DNA from: Pomphorhynchus laevis
Taxonomy: Eukaryota > Acanthocephala > Palaeacanthocephala > Echinorhynchida > Pomphorhynchidae
Direction: 5' to 3'
NCBI GenBank assembly: GCA_012934845.2
Contig: WNNJ02001333.1
Location: 1-64,000 of the forward strand
Length of the DNA stretch: 64,000 nt
A program made the translations under genes and the position numbers. Positions 1-10,673 of the stretch are shown piece by piece (within the stretch, counting starts at the first letter, position 1; every line of letters starts with the position of its first letter). The notes below the pieces were generated by a model. That model was not told the DNA's origin. It worked only from the letters and a program-made list of their open reading frames with translations, and did no database searches.

Positions 1-120
1 ATATAATAGTTAATAATATAATAATATATTATAATATTATATTTATTTAATATATAATATTATATTTATTATAATATTATATTTATATTATAAAATATTA
101 TAATATATTTTTTTCACTGG
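1..120. repeat. AT-only low-complexity tract
   Basis: This stretch is almost purely A and T, built from short TAATATTATA-like units. It forms many small palindromes and holds no reading frame. It borders the decayed LINE that starts at about position 121. Confidence 0.8.
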
Positions 121-1530
121 GGAAAAATCTTGGTTATTAATACTTACAATACTTGGACTTCGCAGAGACTGACTCGTAGCTCGCTTAACACGTCTTGAAA
201 ATCGCCAAATATTACAAAGTATTCTACGAAAGAAATAAAAATACTACGTCGGTTTAATGACAATGGTCGTCCACGCAAATCGGATGTTTTTCCTTCTAAG
301 AAAGATAATGACATTATTTTATCCGAGTTACAAATTGCGGCTAGTTGATCTTAAGGAAGAGTGTCGTAACCGTGGGCTTAATTATATCGGTCCTAAAAGT
401 AAATTAATTGCGCGTCTGAAATCTTTTATGAAGCCATATGCTTACTTAAGTACGAATAACACCACATCTCGTGATTTGCCTCATCTCAGTGCTTGCGGAA
501 TCACATCAGTAACAAGACAGCATAATAGTAGTGACTTTGAAATCGATAATTTACATTTTAATCGTCATAGAATTGAATGTAACACTATAACTTATAAAGT
601 GAGAACTTTTATTGAGGTTCTTAAGGCATATGTACCTTAATGTGTTCATTCTACTTTTTGTGCGATGTTTGTTCATCCCTACATATGGAAAAGAAATCTT
701 ATGTCAATGATTCCTCTTATATGTTTACTAGGTCCAGAGATGCACAAACAACACTGGTATCTAAACTACAAAGCCACTAATCTTCTATATTTCCTAAATT
801 AGTAGAAAAATACAACAAATCACATGCTTTTCACAGTTCCATAACAACTGCAATGAAGGCAGTGTATGCCCACAAGAACTAAATATTAATTAGTCTATTA
901 TAGCACATAGTTTTAATGATAAAGAAATAATTTAACAAGATGTTTCCTCAGCGAAACATAAAGAAGAATTACAGCTGCAATGCAGCCCCTCCATATCACA
1001 GCAAACTAAATCAAATATTTCGGTCATCCGTTAAGAAAAATCTTGTTCCGCAAATTCCATCTCACAGGTTTTTTAAATTCTCTTAATCGAGGATCAAATC
1101 ATCCTGTTCACAAGAGTTACAATTCTTCATACTCAGAAAATACTAGAAAAATAAACTCGTATAGAAACCCAAAGAGCATATTAAATTCAAATAATAAACC
1201 TAACTTTTTAATAAAGCAAGTCATCGTTTACTCTTGCGTAATATGTGCGTAATTGGGAATATTCCTGAATCCTCTTCTAGTGTAATATCGGAGCGTATAG
1301 ACAATGATATACATGCATTCACAAGCTTGCTAAAATCTATGTTCAGCTATAAAGAGAAATCAATCGGATCTACCGGTGTATTTTCAGCCGTCATTCGATT
1401 AGGTAAACATGAGAGTAGGCCCACTCCTCGTCTTATTAAGGTAATATTTGATCATTCTCTATCGTCAGCCGAAGTACTAAAACGTCGACGCAGACTTTTA
1501 ACTTATTGTAATAATAACGTATATATATAC
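121..1530 (+). mobile_element. LINE-B, 5' part (ORF1 region), decayed
   Basis: This is the ORF1 portion of a CR1/L2-type LINE in several shifted frames. The ORF at 257-640 contains a SAP-like DNA-binding motif (LVDLKEECRNRGL..GPKSKLIARL). About 645-700 a CDVC pair after FYFL resembles the end of a PHD-like zinc finger. The frame at 1234-1502 (VIGNIPES...AVIRLGKHE...IKVIFDHSLSSAEVL) aligns with the C-terminal RRM-like part of LINE-A ORF1 at about 34700-34980. That match names it as LINE ORF1. The coding sequence stops abruptly near 1510-1530, where PLE-1 begins. It resumes at 4895 with LPDKSPETIKSDRIK, matching FPDRAPSEIAQIS in LINE-A. A SAP motif in a LINE ORF1 is uncommon. Confidence 0.75.
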
Positions 1531-2078
1531 AACATGTGCAATGAATGTTCAAAGATATATATAGGACAGACAGGAGGACAAATGAATGTACGAGCTTTGA
1601 CTCGTAGATCCGACATTAAGTATAAACGAGCGAAGAATGACGGGGCAGCTAAACACTGCATAGAAAATGAAAACCATAAGATGGAAACGATAATTATTGA
1701 GGCAAATGTTCCTGACACGGCTAAGCGTAAACAAAGGGAAATGTTTTGGATCGGACAACTCATGGCAGACCAACAATTAAATGCCGAGCACATATATCAC
1801 TTGCCGTGAATATATGAGTTCCGAAATTGAATTATTTATATTTCTCTCTGTTAGTTGCATTGAACAATTTGATTTTCATTACTATATTTTTTTTGTGCTA
1901 ATCAGAACTGTAATTTTTTTTAGATGTACTGAAGAAGGGCAGTTAGCCCGAAAGCTTTACAAGAAATTGCTCTTGGTCTTAATTTCCTGTTTTTTTTTAT
2001 CTTACGACAATTATTACTAATGTATCATTCAATGGATGATCCGGGACAGTGTCAGTTTTCCGCAAATCTAATGGATAT
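1531..2078 (+). repeat. PLE-1 upstream pLTR (548 bp)
   Basis: Upstream copy of the terminal repeat. It begins inside the GIY-YIG coding segment, runs through the ORF stop and the 3' non-coding part, and ends just after the start codon of the full ORF at 2020. It therefore carries the last ~93 codons as an orphan piece, plus a hammerhead-like core. It matches 4324-4871 with no indels. Confidence 0.88.
1922..1980 (+). ncRNA. Hammerhead ribozyme-like motif in upstream pLTR
   Basis: The core CTGAAGA (1929-1935) fits the hammerhead consensus CUGANGA. It is followed by a GGGC-AGTTA-GCCC hairpin as stem II, then GAAA (1950-1953). A short stem III can form from AGC (1953-1955) and GCT (1969-1971). 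That would put the cleavage site after C1972. Stem I is weaker: AGAT..A before the core can pair with T..GTCT after it, across an internal loop. Hammerheads in PLE pLTRs are established; activity of this one is inferred. Confidence 0.65.
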
Positions 2079-4602
2079 TAATAATTGTATCGCACCTGGA
2101 GCGATCCTGACCAGTGAGGACAAAACAAGGGCATTAGCGCATCGACAATTTTTACGGTTCTGCATACAGCACAATATCACACCGCGAGGTCTTAGAATCA
2201 AGAAATCAATGCAAGTAAGTACGGATATCCTACGTAGAATCCCATACCGCAATTTTGTGAACAGCTGGAATACACTTACAAAACAGACGGAGATGAAATA
2301 TGTTCAAATACTTTGTGACTTACACTCGCAACTGGAAAAAGATAGTACTGCCGATATTGACCATGATCTTTACAATGTAATAATAGAACGAAAGCGTAGA
2401 AAACTATCGAAATGGCTTAAAAGAAACGTAAACGTATATGAATTAAAATCGACTTCAAAACGACGGCATCGAAGATTCATACGATTTCGCTACCAAAATA
2501 AACCGTGTACTGACAATGTTGTTAATCTTACCAGTGAGAAATTGACTGACTCTCAGAAATCTGTCCTCTCTCTCGGATTAACGTTCGTACCTACACCCAA
2601 AGAATTTAACCGAATGAACATGATGAATAACTTACGATCCATCTCACATAGAATGCTTTCGAATGTCGATGAACCGAATATGGCAAAATTGCTCAGAAAT
2701 AGAATTTGCAAAAACGAAGACATTCAGAAATACATAAAACTACAACCGAACGTACAAACCAAATCAAATCTAACGAATGTAGAACGAAAAGCTATAAATG
2801 AATTGAAATTGCTGAATCATCTGGTATTCAAGCAAGCAGACAAAGGAGGCAAAATTGTCGTTTGGGACAAACAGGCATATGTCGAAGAAGGCAAAAGACA
2901 ACTACAAACGGACACATACGAACCAATCACACATAAAGACCATGAAATAATTGTTAAAGAGGTCAATAAAGTAATTCAATCTAACTTTGAGAATAAGATT
3001 TCCAATAAAATCGTTGTAAGTAATCCTCAACCTGGGAGTATGTATCTTCTCCCTAAGATACACAAAAACAAATCCCCTTGCCCCGGGCGACCAATCATTA
3101 ACAACATAGGGACATCAACTGAAAGAATAGCGAAATGGTTACATGTAGAGCTGCACCCGATTTTGAGAGAACGGAGCTCTTATCTAGAAAGTACAGACGA
3201 GTTTCTTCGAAAGTTCGAAGAAATAAAGCTATCGATACCTAAAGACTCGATACTTGCAACTCTCGATGTTGAATCATTATACACATCGATTGACCTTACT
3301 AAGGGCGTTCAATGCATTCACAATTGGCTGATTCGATATAACTACGACGAACAAGATTGTGCCAAATATACAGAATTACTCAAAACTGTATTGAAATCGA
3401 ACACTTTCTGCTTCGAAGGTTCGTATTACAAACAGAAAATCGGTACAGCCATGGGTAGCCCAGTCGCACCGGTGTTTGCAAGCCTGTACGTGGCCGAAAT
3501 TGAGGAAAGGATGATTGAAACGGCACAACTAAAACCATTGGTATGGTTGCGCTACATCGACGACATATTCATTGTATGGACCCATGGAGAAGACGCATTA
3601 AGAGAATTTATACAAAGACTAAATGAAGCTAGCGAACTAAAATTTACGAGTAACTTCGGAAAACCTACGATATTCCTGGATACAGAAGTACACAACCAAA
3701 GTGCCAATTGGGAGACAACACTCCATTGTAAGTTTGACGGTACTCGCAGTATAATACATGCAAGAAGTTGTGTGCCCAGAGCTATAAAAAGGGCCGTGAC
3801 CATGAACGAATTCAGGAGGATCAGAAAGATCTGTTCCAAGAATGAAGAATTTGAGAGACACGCGGAAAAATTCATCAAGGAAATGAATTGCCGTGGATAC
3901 CGCAAAGTAGCTCTACGGAAACAGTTGGAGTCAGTTAGACGAATCAGTCGGACTAAACTTCTAACCAAATTATCTAAAAATTCCAATGAAAAAGGAAAGG
4001 CTTTCTATGCGACCTTGAACTACCACCCGGCATTTGAGAATTTAAACAAGGATCTTGCCGAAGCTATAAAAGAGGTAGACCCAGTATGCCGATCCTTAAT
4101 TAAGCGGCCGATAATTGGATTCAAAAGCGCACGAACAATTCAAAATATGCTTGAAAACCGACAAAACCGTCATGAACGAGGACTTAGCAAACCATGCAAT
4201 GATCGACGATGTAAGTGCTGCTTTGAAATGGCCACAACAATAACATTTACAAGTCCGGTAACATGCTTAAAATATAATGTCCGCGGACACAATAATTGCA
4301 AGAGCAAAGGACTAGTATATATGAACATGTGCAATGAATGTTCAAAGATATATATAGGACAGACAGGAGGACAAATGAATGTACGAGCTTTGACTCGTAG
4401 ATCCGACATTAAGTATAAACGAGCGAAGAATGACGGGGCAGCTAAACACTGCATAGAAAATGAAAACCATAAGATGGAAACGATAATTATTGAGGCAAAT
4501 GTTCCTGACACGGCTAAGCGTAAACAAAGGGAAATGTTTTGGATCGGACAACTCATGGCAGACCAACAATTAAATGCCGAGCACATATATCACTTGCCGT
4601 GA
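2020..4602 (+). CDS. PLE-1 polyprotein: reverse transcriptase + GIY-YIG endonuclease
   Basis: 860 codons, uninterrupted. Residues 1-250 are a basic N-terminal region. RT motifs follow: ADKGGKIVVW (~275), SMYLLPKIHK..PGRPI (~340), LATLDVESLYTSID (~414), GTAMGSPVAPVFASLY (~476) and the catalytic RYIDDIFIVW (~511). A Cys-rich segment CNDRRCKCC (~728) precedes the GIY-YIG nuclease (GLVYMNMCNECSKIYIGQTG, from ~765) with its conserved Arg in NVRALTRR. The RT copies the element RNA, and the GIY-YIG domain nicks target DNA to prime synthesis. The start at 2020 is the first Met of the open frame and lies within the upstream repeat. No other PLE in this window is open like this. Confidence 0.93.
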   Translation: MYHSMDDPGQCQFSANLMDINNCIAPGAILTSEDKTRALAHRQFLRFCIQHNITPRGLRIKKSMQVSTDILRRIPYRNFVNSWNTLTKQTEMKYVQILCDLHSQLEKDSTADIDHDLYNVIIERKRRKLSKWLKRNVNVYELKSTSKRRHRRFIRFRYQNKPCTDNVVNLTSEKLTDSQKSVLSLGLTFVPTPKEFNRMNMMNNLRSISHRMLSNVDEPNMAKLLRNRICKNEDIQKYIKLQPNVQTKSNLTNVERKAINELKLLNHLVFKQADKGGKIVVWDKQAYVEEGKRQLQTDTYEPITHKDHEIIVKEVNKVIQSNFENKISNKIVVSNPQPGSMYLLPKIHKNKSPCPGRPIINNIGTSTERIAKWLHVELHPILRERSSYLESTDEFLRKFEEIKLSIPKDSILATLDVESLYTSIDLTKGVQCIHNWLIRYNYDEQDCAKYTELLKTVLKSNTFCFEGSYYKQKIGTAMGSPVAPVFASLYVAEIEERMIETAQLKPLVWLRYIDDIFIVWTHGEDALREFIQRLNEASELKFTSNFGKPTIFLDTEVHNQSANWETTLHCKFDGTRSIIHARSCVPRAIKRAVTMNEFRRIRKICSKNEEFERHAEKFIKEMNCRGYRKVALRKQLESVRRISRTKLLTKLSKNSNEKGKAFYATLNYHPAFENLNKDLAEAIKEVDPVCRSLIKRPIIGFKSARTIQNMLENRQNRHERGLSKPCNDRRCKCCFEMATTITFTSPVTCLKYNVRGHNNCKSKGLVYMNMCNECSKIYIGQTGGQMNVRALTRRSDIKYKRAKNDGAAKHCIENENHKMETIIIEANVPDTAKRKQREMFWIGQLMADQQLNAEHIYHLP

Positions 4603-4871
4603 ATATATGAGTTCCGAAATTGAATTATTTATATTTCTCTCTGTTAGTTGCATTGAACAATTTGATTTTCATTACTATATTTTTTTTGTGCTAATCAGAA
4701 CTGTAATTTTTTTTAGATGTACTGAAGAAGGGCAGTTAGCCCGAAAGCTTTACAAGAAATTGCTCTTGGTCTTAATTTCCTGTTTTTTTTTATCTTACGA
4801 CAATTATTACTAATGTATCATTCAATGGATGATCCGGGACAGTGTCAGTTTTCCGCAAATCTAATGGATAT
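4324..4871 (+). repeat. PLE-1 downstream pLTR (548 bp)
   Basis: Downstream copy of the terminal repeat. It contains the true 3' end of the PLE-1 ORF (stop at 4600-4602) and the 3' non-coding part. It ends in (AT)n at 4872, where LINE-B coding sequence resumes. Confidence 0.88.
4715..4773 (+). ncRNA. Hammerhead ribozyme-like motif in downstream pLTR
   Basis: Second copy of the motif, 2793 bases after the first and identical to it: CTGAAGA at 4722-4728, GGGC/GCCC stem II, GAAA at 4743-4746. A copy in each pLTR is the arrangement expected if tandem or circular transcripts are cut to unit length, but no cleavage has been observed. Confidence 0.65.
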
Positions 4872-4894
4872 ATATATATATATATATATATATA

Positions 4895-7632
4895 TTACCA
4901 GATAAATCACCAGAAACTATCAAATCCGACAGAATTAAAGTAACCATTCATAAAGACCGTAATTCTTGTAAACATTTTCAGGTGCGCGCAGAACCCAATG
5001 TTCAATATGAGTTAGTGAGATTATGATAAGTTCATCCAAATCATCCGAGATCAAAATACTTGATTCGGTTAAACATTTTGAAAGTTGCAAGGCTATAACG
5101 CTGTTTTTAACAAAGAAAGTCATTTATTTAGGCCCATATTTTCATATTAGGTGATGTCGAAAGTTTACTTTCTACCTATCAAATTTATATTGCGATGTTC
5201 ACTGAAAGCTGGTTGTCTAACGAATCTTCTATAACAATTCTGAATTCTCTAGTATATTTTTAATCGAAGGGATCGAGTAGGAGGTGGTGTATGCCCAGTT
5301 ATTCGTAATAATACTGGTCTAATATGGTCTAAAACTTCAGACGGTTATGTAGTGGGATTTGAATATTTAGCTTTTAAAGTTCATACATCAACAATCAGTA
5401 GACAATTCGCTCTTTCTATCATAATTATCTACTGTCCACCATCAGTAAGCAAGCACAAGTTCGAAAGTTCATCGGCAATCGAACATATTGTATCTTCTTA
5501 TCTTACCCATGAATATTTATTAATATGTGGTGATTTTAACAAAGTTTCTTTAGATGAGAAGGCCAGTATCCTAGGATTAGTACAAATCGTTCATTTTTTA
5601 ACCAGAGATAAAGTTTTTTTAATAAGGTTTTTTACTAATTTAATGATATTTAAAGACTTTGTTATAATGTGTGGCCCTTAGCAAATTGTGATCATTGTGA
5701 CATTCTAATGAAATCATCGAATACATTAGAGGCAGACTTTATCAAAACACATTGTTTATGATATGAGAGCCCACACAATGATAACAATGAAAATAGAAAT
5801 ACAAAAAGCATTGTCATTTACCTCACTTAACTCAAGTGTTGATGTAATTACTCAAACCATTGTATCCGTCTGTCAAAGAATGCTTAGAAAAACTGTTAAA
5901 ATAACTTGAAGCGATCCTGTCTTGATAACTCCTCTAATAAGATTAATTCAAGTACAGAAGGATAAGGCCTTTAGGAAAAGGGATTTATCAAAATATAAGC
6001 TTTTGTCAAGTAAATTATCTGCAAAAATCAAAACTGCTAAGGAAGAATTCCTTAAACAAAAGATGGTACAGTGGTGTCAAATAAATTTTGGAAAGGTATT
6101 GCTACCATGCTACCAAAACCGAAGGCTTCTCAACTAGCATCATTAGATAAAAACTCTCTGTTCACGAACTGAATAATAATAACCAATCCATATGCTCTAT
6201 CGGACAAAACCATATGACCATTAATGACAACATATATAATTTAGATAAGGGTTCACTTTGTTTAGACGATTGTAGGGTTAGTGAATTAGAGTTTATGAAG
6301 GATCTTACTAATTTATCGAAGGCAAAAGCAGCAGGGCCTAGTCAGCCAAACCGGATTCTAATTGAAATAGCTGATATTATTACCGCACCATTAGCCGCTG
6401 AATTCTCTCGAATATTCTATCATGGACATGTACCAAGTCTCTTAAGATTTTCAGATGTTATTTTAGTACCTAAAGATAATAAACCAATATCTAGCTTCAG
6501 ACCCATCTCCCTAATTACTGTATTTGTTAAGCTGCTTGAACAAGCATTTTTACGTCGTGCTAGAACCACTTAGTCTAGTTGTATAAGTAATAATCAATTT
6601 GCTTACAAAGCTAGCACTTGCTGCACTGATGCTCTTGTGATCATTTATGAATATGTATTGAACGGATTAAACTCTAGACATTTTCCGATTGTACAATGTA
6701 TACAGGCAGATATATCTAAAGCTTTCGATTCTGTCAATCATTCCATATTATTAAGTAAGCTTTAAAACATCAATATCGCAAAATGGCAATTGCGTTTTGT
6801 CCACGAGTACCTTAGCAACCGGGTTCAACGCATAAAACATTCTAAATCATCCTTAGATTTATGTAAACTGAACGCCTTCGTTCCTCAAGGAAGTATCATC
6901 TCGCCATTCTTATGTGCCACTTTTATAAATGACTTTGCAGTCACCATGGTTAACTCTAAATGTTGTAAATATGCAGACGGCATTTCCATCTTGAATGTAG
7001 CAAGCAATATTAGACACTCGAATGATTCCATGGAAGCGAAAGTAAACAATCTTCTAGATTGGTGTTCAACGAAGACTTGATGCTTAATCTAAGCAAATCG
7101 AAAATAATTAGGTTCCTTTTAAAAGCAATTGAAGCTTGCGAATATCTTGAAAATTTTTGCTTAATTTGAGTAGAACTTCGGATTTTAGGATTTACTTTTA
7201 CAAGTAACCTATGCTGGGGTAGCCACATAAAAAATCAAATGATGAAATGCTACCGATGTATCTTCTCTTTCACAATTGTCAAAGATTTGATTGACTAGTC
7301 AACAATTTATTCACTAATATTATGCATCCATCGTGTCACTACTAACATATGGATATCCAGTATTTGTCAATTTATCTCAGCGTGAAATGGATAAAATCAA
7401 ATGTATGAACAAAATGGTTTGTCGCATATTTAGATTAATCTTGGCATCGGTTAAAATCAAAATGACTACCATCTTTAATAAGAAAACAGCGAATCTTCAA
7501 TTTATTCGAAATATACCCGATTTCTGTAACATCAGACTTATCGAGATTCCAATCATGCGATGCAGCAGACGTCATAATAAAATTTTTAAATACAAATCAA
7601 ATCAGCTAACTGAGTCTACGTATTTAATATAA
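4895..7632 (+). mobile_element. LINE-B, 3' part (end of ORF1, ORF2), decayed
   Basis: Continuation of the LINE interrupted by PLE-1. The EEP (APE-type) endonuclease is at about 5195-5680 (FTESWLSN in a shifted frame; LLICGDFN near 5525). RT is at about 6290-7080 (VPKDNKPISSFRPISLI; ADISKAFDSVNHSILLSKL; FVPQGSIISPFLC; CKYADGISIL replacing the usual YADD box). A C-terminal LTYGYPVF..MNKMVCRIFR block lies at 7333-7632. In-frame stops sit near 6571 and 6763 and the frame changes repeatedly, so it is long dead. The 3' end abuts PLE-2 sequence from about 7606. Confidence 0.85.
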
Positions 7633-8690
7633 TTATAAAATAAACGAAACATAATAATGCTAAATTAAAATTTAATAATTAAATAATAAAAATAATTATT
7701 ATAAGATTTTTTATAATTTATATCAAGTTATAATAAACAATTGAAATTTAAAATAAAAGTCATTTTTATGAATTAACTAATAAAAATAACATACGTTGTA
7801 TCAGAATAAGGATTAGAGATTAGAGTTCACCAGGAGGAACTGCTATGCTATCAGGTTTCGGCCACTAATTTCTCTACCCAACATAGCAGTGGGGCCAAAT
7901 ACGTGCTAAGGACGTATTTCCTATGATTAAATTTGATTATATAGTATCTTATTCGAATACAAAGTATATTATTTATTATCCATCCATAAAATTTTTCCCG
8001 CTAATGTTTTTAAATTTATTTTTAATATTATTGTGTTGATTTATATATTTTACTATTTTCTGTTTAATGGTATTTTTATGGCAACCTAGTTTTAAATATG
8101 CATCTATTAAATTATTTAAATGATTTTAAAGAAAACCAATATCGTTACAAATTGTTGCAATTCTTAAAATTTCATTATTTAATGTATTATATTTTCTATT
8201 ATATGGTATGCATGAATGCTCATGCAAGAACATGCTTTTTGTAAATTTAAATATGTCATCTTTACAATATAAATTAAAAATAGATTTAATTGATGTTAAT
8301 TTTATGATCATATCTAGATATATACCTTCTATATCATTAATATTGGTTTTATTAAGAATAAGACTCTCTGGATAAATTTGTTCGCTTATTGAATAAAAAT
8401 TGTTAGAGTAAAATACACACATATCATCAATATATCGAAACATATATTTCATATCTTTATATAATTTAGATTTATTTTTCAAACAGTTATGGACAAATTC
8501 ATATTATATAAAGCTTAAAAATAAGTCAGCTATAATTGGGCTACTATTACCACCCATTGGAACAACTTTTATTTGTCTAAATATAGATGTCCTTACCTTT
8601 AAATAATTTTGATTTATTAAAATATTTAAGGATTCTAGTACTTTAATTTTCTCCGTATATTTATATTTACTCGATGGTTTAAGCCTATTT
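7606..8690 (-). mobile_element. PLE-2 fossil copy (RT fragment and 3' end)
   Basis: Member of a multi-copy RT family read on the minus strand. The RT fragment at 8126-8482 has MFRYIDDMCVFYSNN, IYPESLILNKTNIND and YLDMIIKL. This is a non-retroviral RT of the type followed by a LNK(T/A)N motif, and the related copy at 45452 has a Penelope-like IDKASNNFVF block. Toward low coordinates lies a ~450-bp 3' region with a conserved GGAACTGCTATGCTATCAGG / CCCAACATAGCAG block (about 7830-7895). It ends at CTAACTGAGTCTACG (7606-7620). It is broken by several changes. Assignment to PLEs is probable, not certain. Confidence 0.65.
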
Positions 8691-9292
8691 TCTCTAATTA
8701 AATTTGATTATATATTATCTTATTCTAATACAAAGTATATTATTTATTATCCATCCATAAAAATTTTCCGCTAATGATTTTAAATTTATTTTTATTATTA
8801 TTGTGTTGATTTATATATTTTACTATTTTCTGTTTGATGTTATTTTTATATTAACTCAGTTTAAAATATGTATCTATTAAATTATTTAAATGATTTTGAA
8901 GAAAACCAATATCGTTACAAATTGTTGCAATTCTTAAAATTTTATTATTTAATGTATTATATTTTATATTATATGTACTGTATTCAATATTAAATCAGGT
9001 AACTGAGTCTACGTATTGAATATAATTATAAAATAAACAAAACAAAATAATGCTAAATCAAAATTTAATAATTAAATAATAAAATAAATAATTGTTTTTA
9101 GATTTTCTATAATTTAAATCAACTTAAAATAAAAAAATGAAATTTAAAATAAACGTCATTTTTATGAATTGACTAATAAATAACAGACGTTGTATCAGAA
9201 TAAGAATTAGAGGTCATCAGGAGGAACTGTTATGCTATCAGGTTTCGGCCCCTAACTCCTCTACCCAACATAGCAGCGGGGCCAAATAATAT
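8691..9292 (-). mobile_element. PLE-2 fossil, second partial copy
   Basis: 8691-8980 repeats the RT-proximal 3' region of the preceding copy. 8995-9292 repeats the terminal block again (GTAACTGAGTCTACG; GGAACTGTTATGCTATCAGG; CCCAACATAGCAGC). Two or more truncated insertions of the same family are therefore stacked in the same orientation. Confidence 0.65.
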
Positions 9293-9566
9293 TAAAGTTT
9301 ATTCTAACAAAGTCAGAAACTATTTTCTTTATTGCCTGTTTGAAGTTAATATCACGAAAACTTGAAGTACTTCAAGTTTTCGTAAAACCTTTAAGTACTT
9401 TAAGTAAACTTTAAATACTTCGAAGTGTGTTTGTAATTATGCAAAAATGAGACAAAAATGAATTTAACACAATCAGGAAGCATTTTATTAATTTTTATTA
9501 TAAACTCATGGAGCGAATAAGCAAGTCAAATAAGCAGATAAGTATTTAAGGCAACTTGTTTAGGTC
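9293..9566. other. Intergenic AT-rich spacer
   Basis: No gene seen. The only structure is a short palindrome near 9359 (ACTTGAAGTACTTCAAGT) followed by AAGTACTTTAAGT-like repeats to about 9420. Confidence 0.6.
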
Positions 9567-10673
9567 TTGTTTGCTTGGTGCAAGAATCCGTTTTGAAAAG
9601 TTCTTATTAAACAAAATGCTATGTAATGATACACTTTTAATCTATTTTTTAAATCAGTTAAAGTAATAAAAAAATAATTTTAATCATTTTTAAATAAAAT
9701 TAAAGATTAATAATTTCACTCATAAACAAATATGGCTTGACATTTTCAGGTTTAGGCAAGATTGTGATTATTGATATAATTTCAAAATCCAAATTGTTCT
9801 GACAACTTTAAACGGTATGTTATTTGAACTCAAATGTTTTAGCAAAATAGTAATTTTATGTCAAATTTACCACAAATTTTCATATTATAGCATTTGATAC
9901 GTTATTTGAAAATATTTAAACTTAATCTGGAAGAAATTGAGCACATTTTTAAAAACTTGGTATAACCTTCGATCTACCCCTATTAAGGGGAGAGGGTACA
10001 AAGTCTTTCAAAAGATGATCGATGCCATGTGCAATCTAGTGTCATTCTGAGATTAGCCAGTGCTTCGATAGTATTATCGAAGCGCTATCTAGCAAAGCTT
10101 CAAACATCTTCTCAAATACTTCGCCCCCTTTCCCCCTTAAGGGGAAAATATTTTAACACTATCAATCTCTTTCACCATGGGAAGGCGAAAAATACTTTAT
10201 TTGCGCTTTACTCAAATATACCCATAATCCTCCATCCACATGTTTTTTTCTAAAAGAAAAGCTATTGCTTTTCTTGGAGACTATCGATCTCCGTTCCCCA
10301 TGGAAAGTGGGATTAAGGGTACATTTCAGTAGTGCAAAAATAAACACATACTATCATTTTACAATGTAGAATTAAAAAATGTAAAAATATGCACATGTTA
10401 TAGTATGAAAATTTATCGTATATTTAAAATTAAATTACTATTTTGCTAAAATATTCGAATTCAAATAAAAAACAGTTTATACTGGTCAGAACAATTTTGA
10501 TTTTTGAAATTATATTAGTATAATTAATTTTTAATTTTATTAAAAAATAATTAAAATTATTTTTTAGTACTTTAACTGATTTCTCCAAAAGAGTATTTCT
10601 AGATTAAAAGCGTATTATTACATAGTATTTTATTTTATAAACAAATTAAAGCAGTTTCTTGCACCAAACAATA
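9567..10673. mobile_element. ~1.1-kb long-inverted-repeat element, non-autonomous
   Basis: The two ends are inverted copies of about 330 bp. Blocks shared in inverted orientation include TTGTTTG..GGTGCAAGAA (9576-9595 vs 10655-10673), ACACTTTTAATCTA-like, TCAGTTAAAGTA and ATTTTAGCAAAATAGTAATTT. The arms run roughly 9567-9890 and 10345-10673. The centre holds CTTAAGGGGA-type palindromic bits and TCGATAGTATTATCGA but no convincing ORF. The form suits a foldback-like or non-autonomous TIR transposon. No transposase or capsid gene is present, so its superfamily is unknown. Confidence 0.6.

Larger units (their letters stand above)
1531..4871 (+). mobile_element. PLE-1: Penelope-like element, looks whole
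   Basis: A Penelope-like retroelement of about 3.3 kb inserted in LINE-B ORF1. It has a direct repeat at each end (1531-2078 and 4324-4871, constant offset 2793, no difference seen) and one open 860-codon ORF between and into them. PLEs are retroelements with a telomerase-related RT and usually a GIY-YIG endonuclease. Partial tandem repeats called pLTRs, into which the ORF's 3' end runs, are typical of the family, and that is what is seen. An (AT)n run borders it at 4872-4894. Identical repeats imply a recent insertion, far younger than the host LINE. Confidence 0.9.

Noticed and set aside
1503-1793. Minus-strand frames in the PLE-1 repeats (also 4170-4586)
   Set aside because: They mirror the GIY-YIG coding segment and appear twice only because the repeat is duplicated.
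1531-4871. Reading the PLE-1 repeats as retroviral or LTR-retrotransposon LTRs
   Set aside because: There is no TG..CA border, primer-binding site, gag, protease or integrase. The RT and GIY-YIG domains are of Penelope type, and the ORF runs into the repeat.
9567-10673. A Polinton-type or virus-like element suggested by the long inverted repeats
   Set aside because: The interior is under 500 bp with no capsid, polymerase or ATPase gene, so only a small TIR element is supported.
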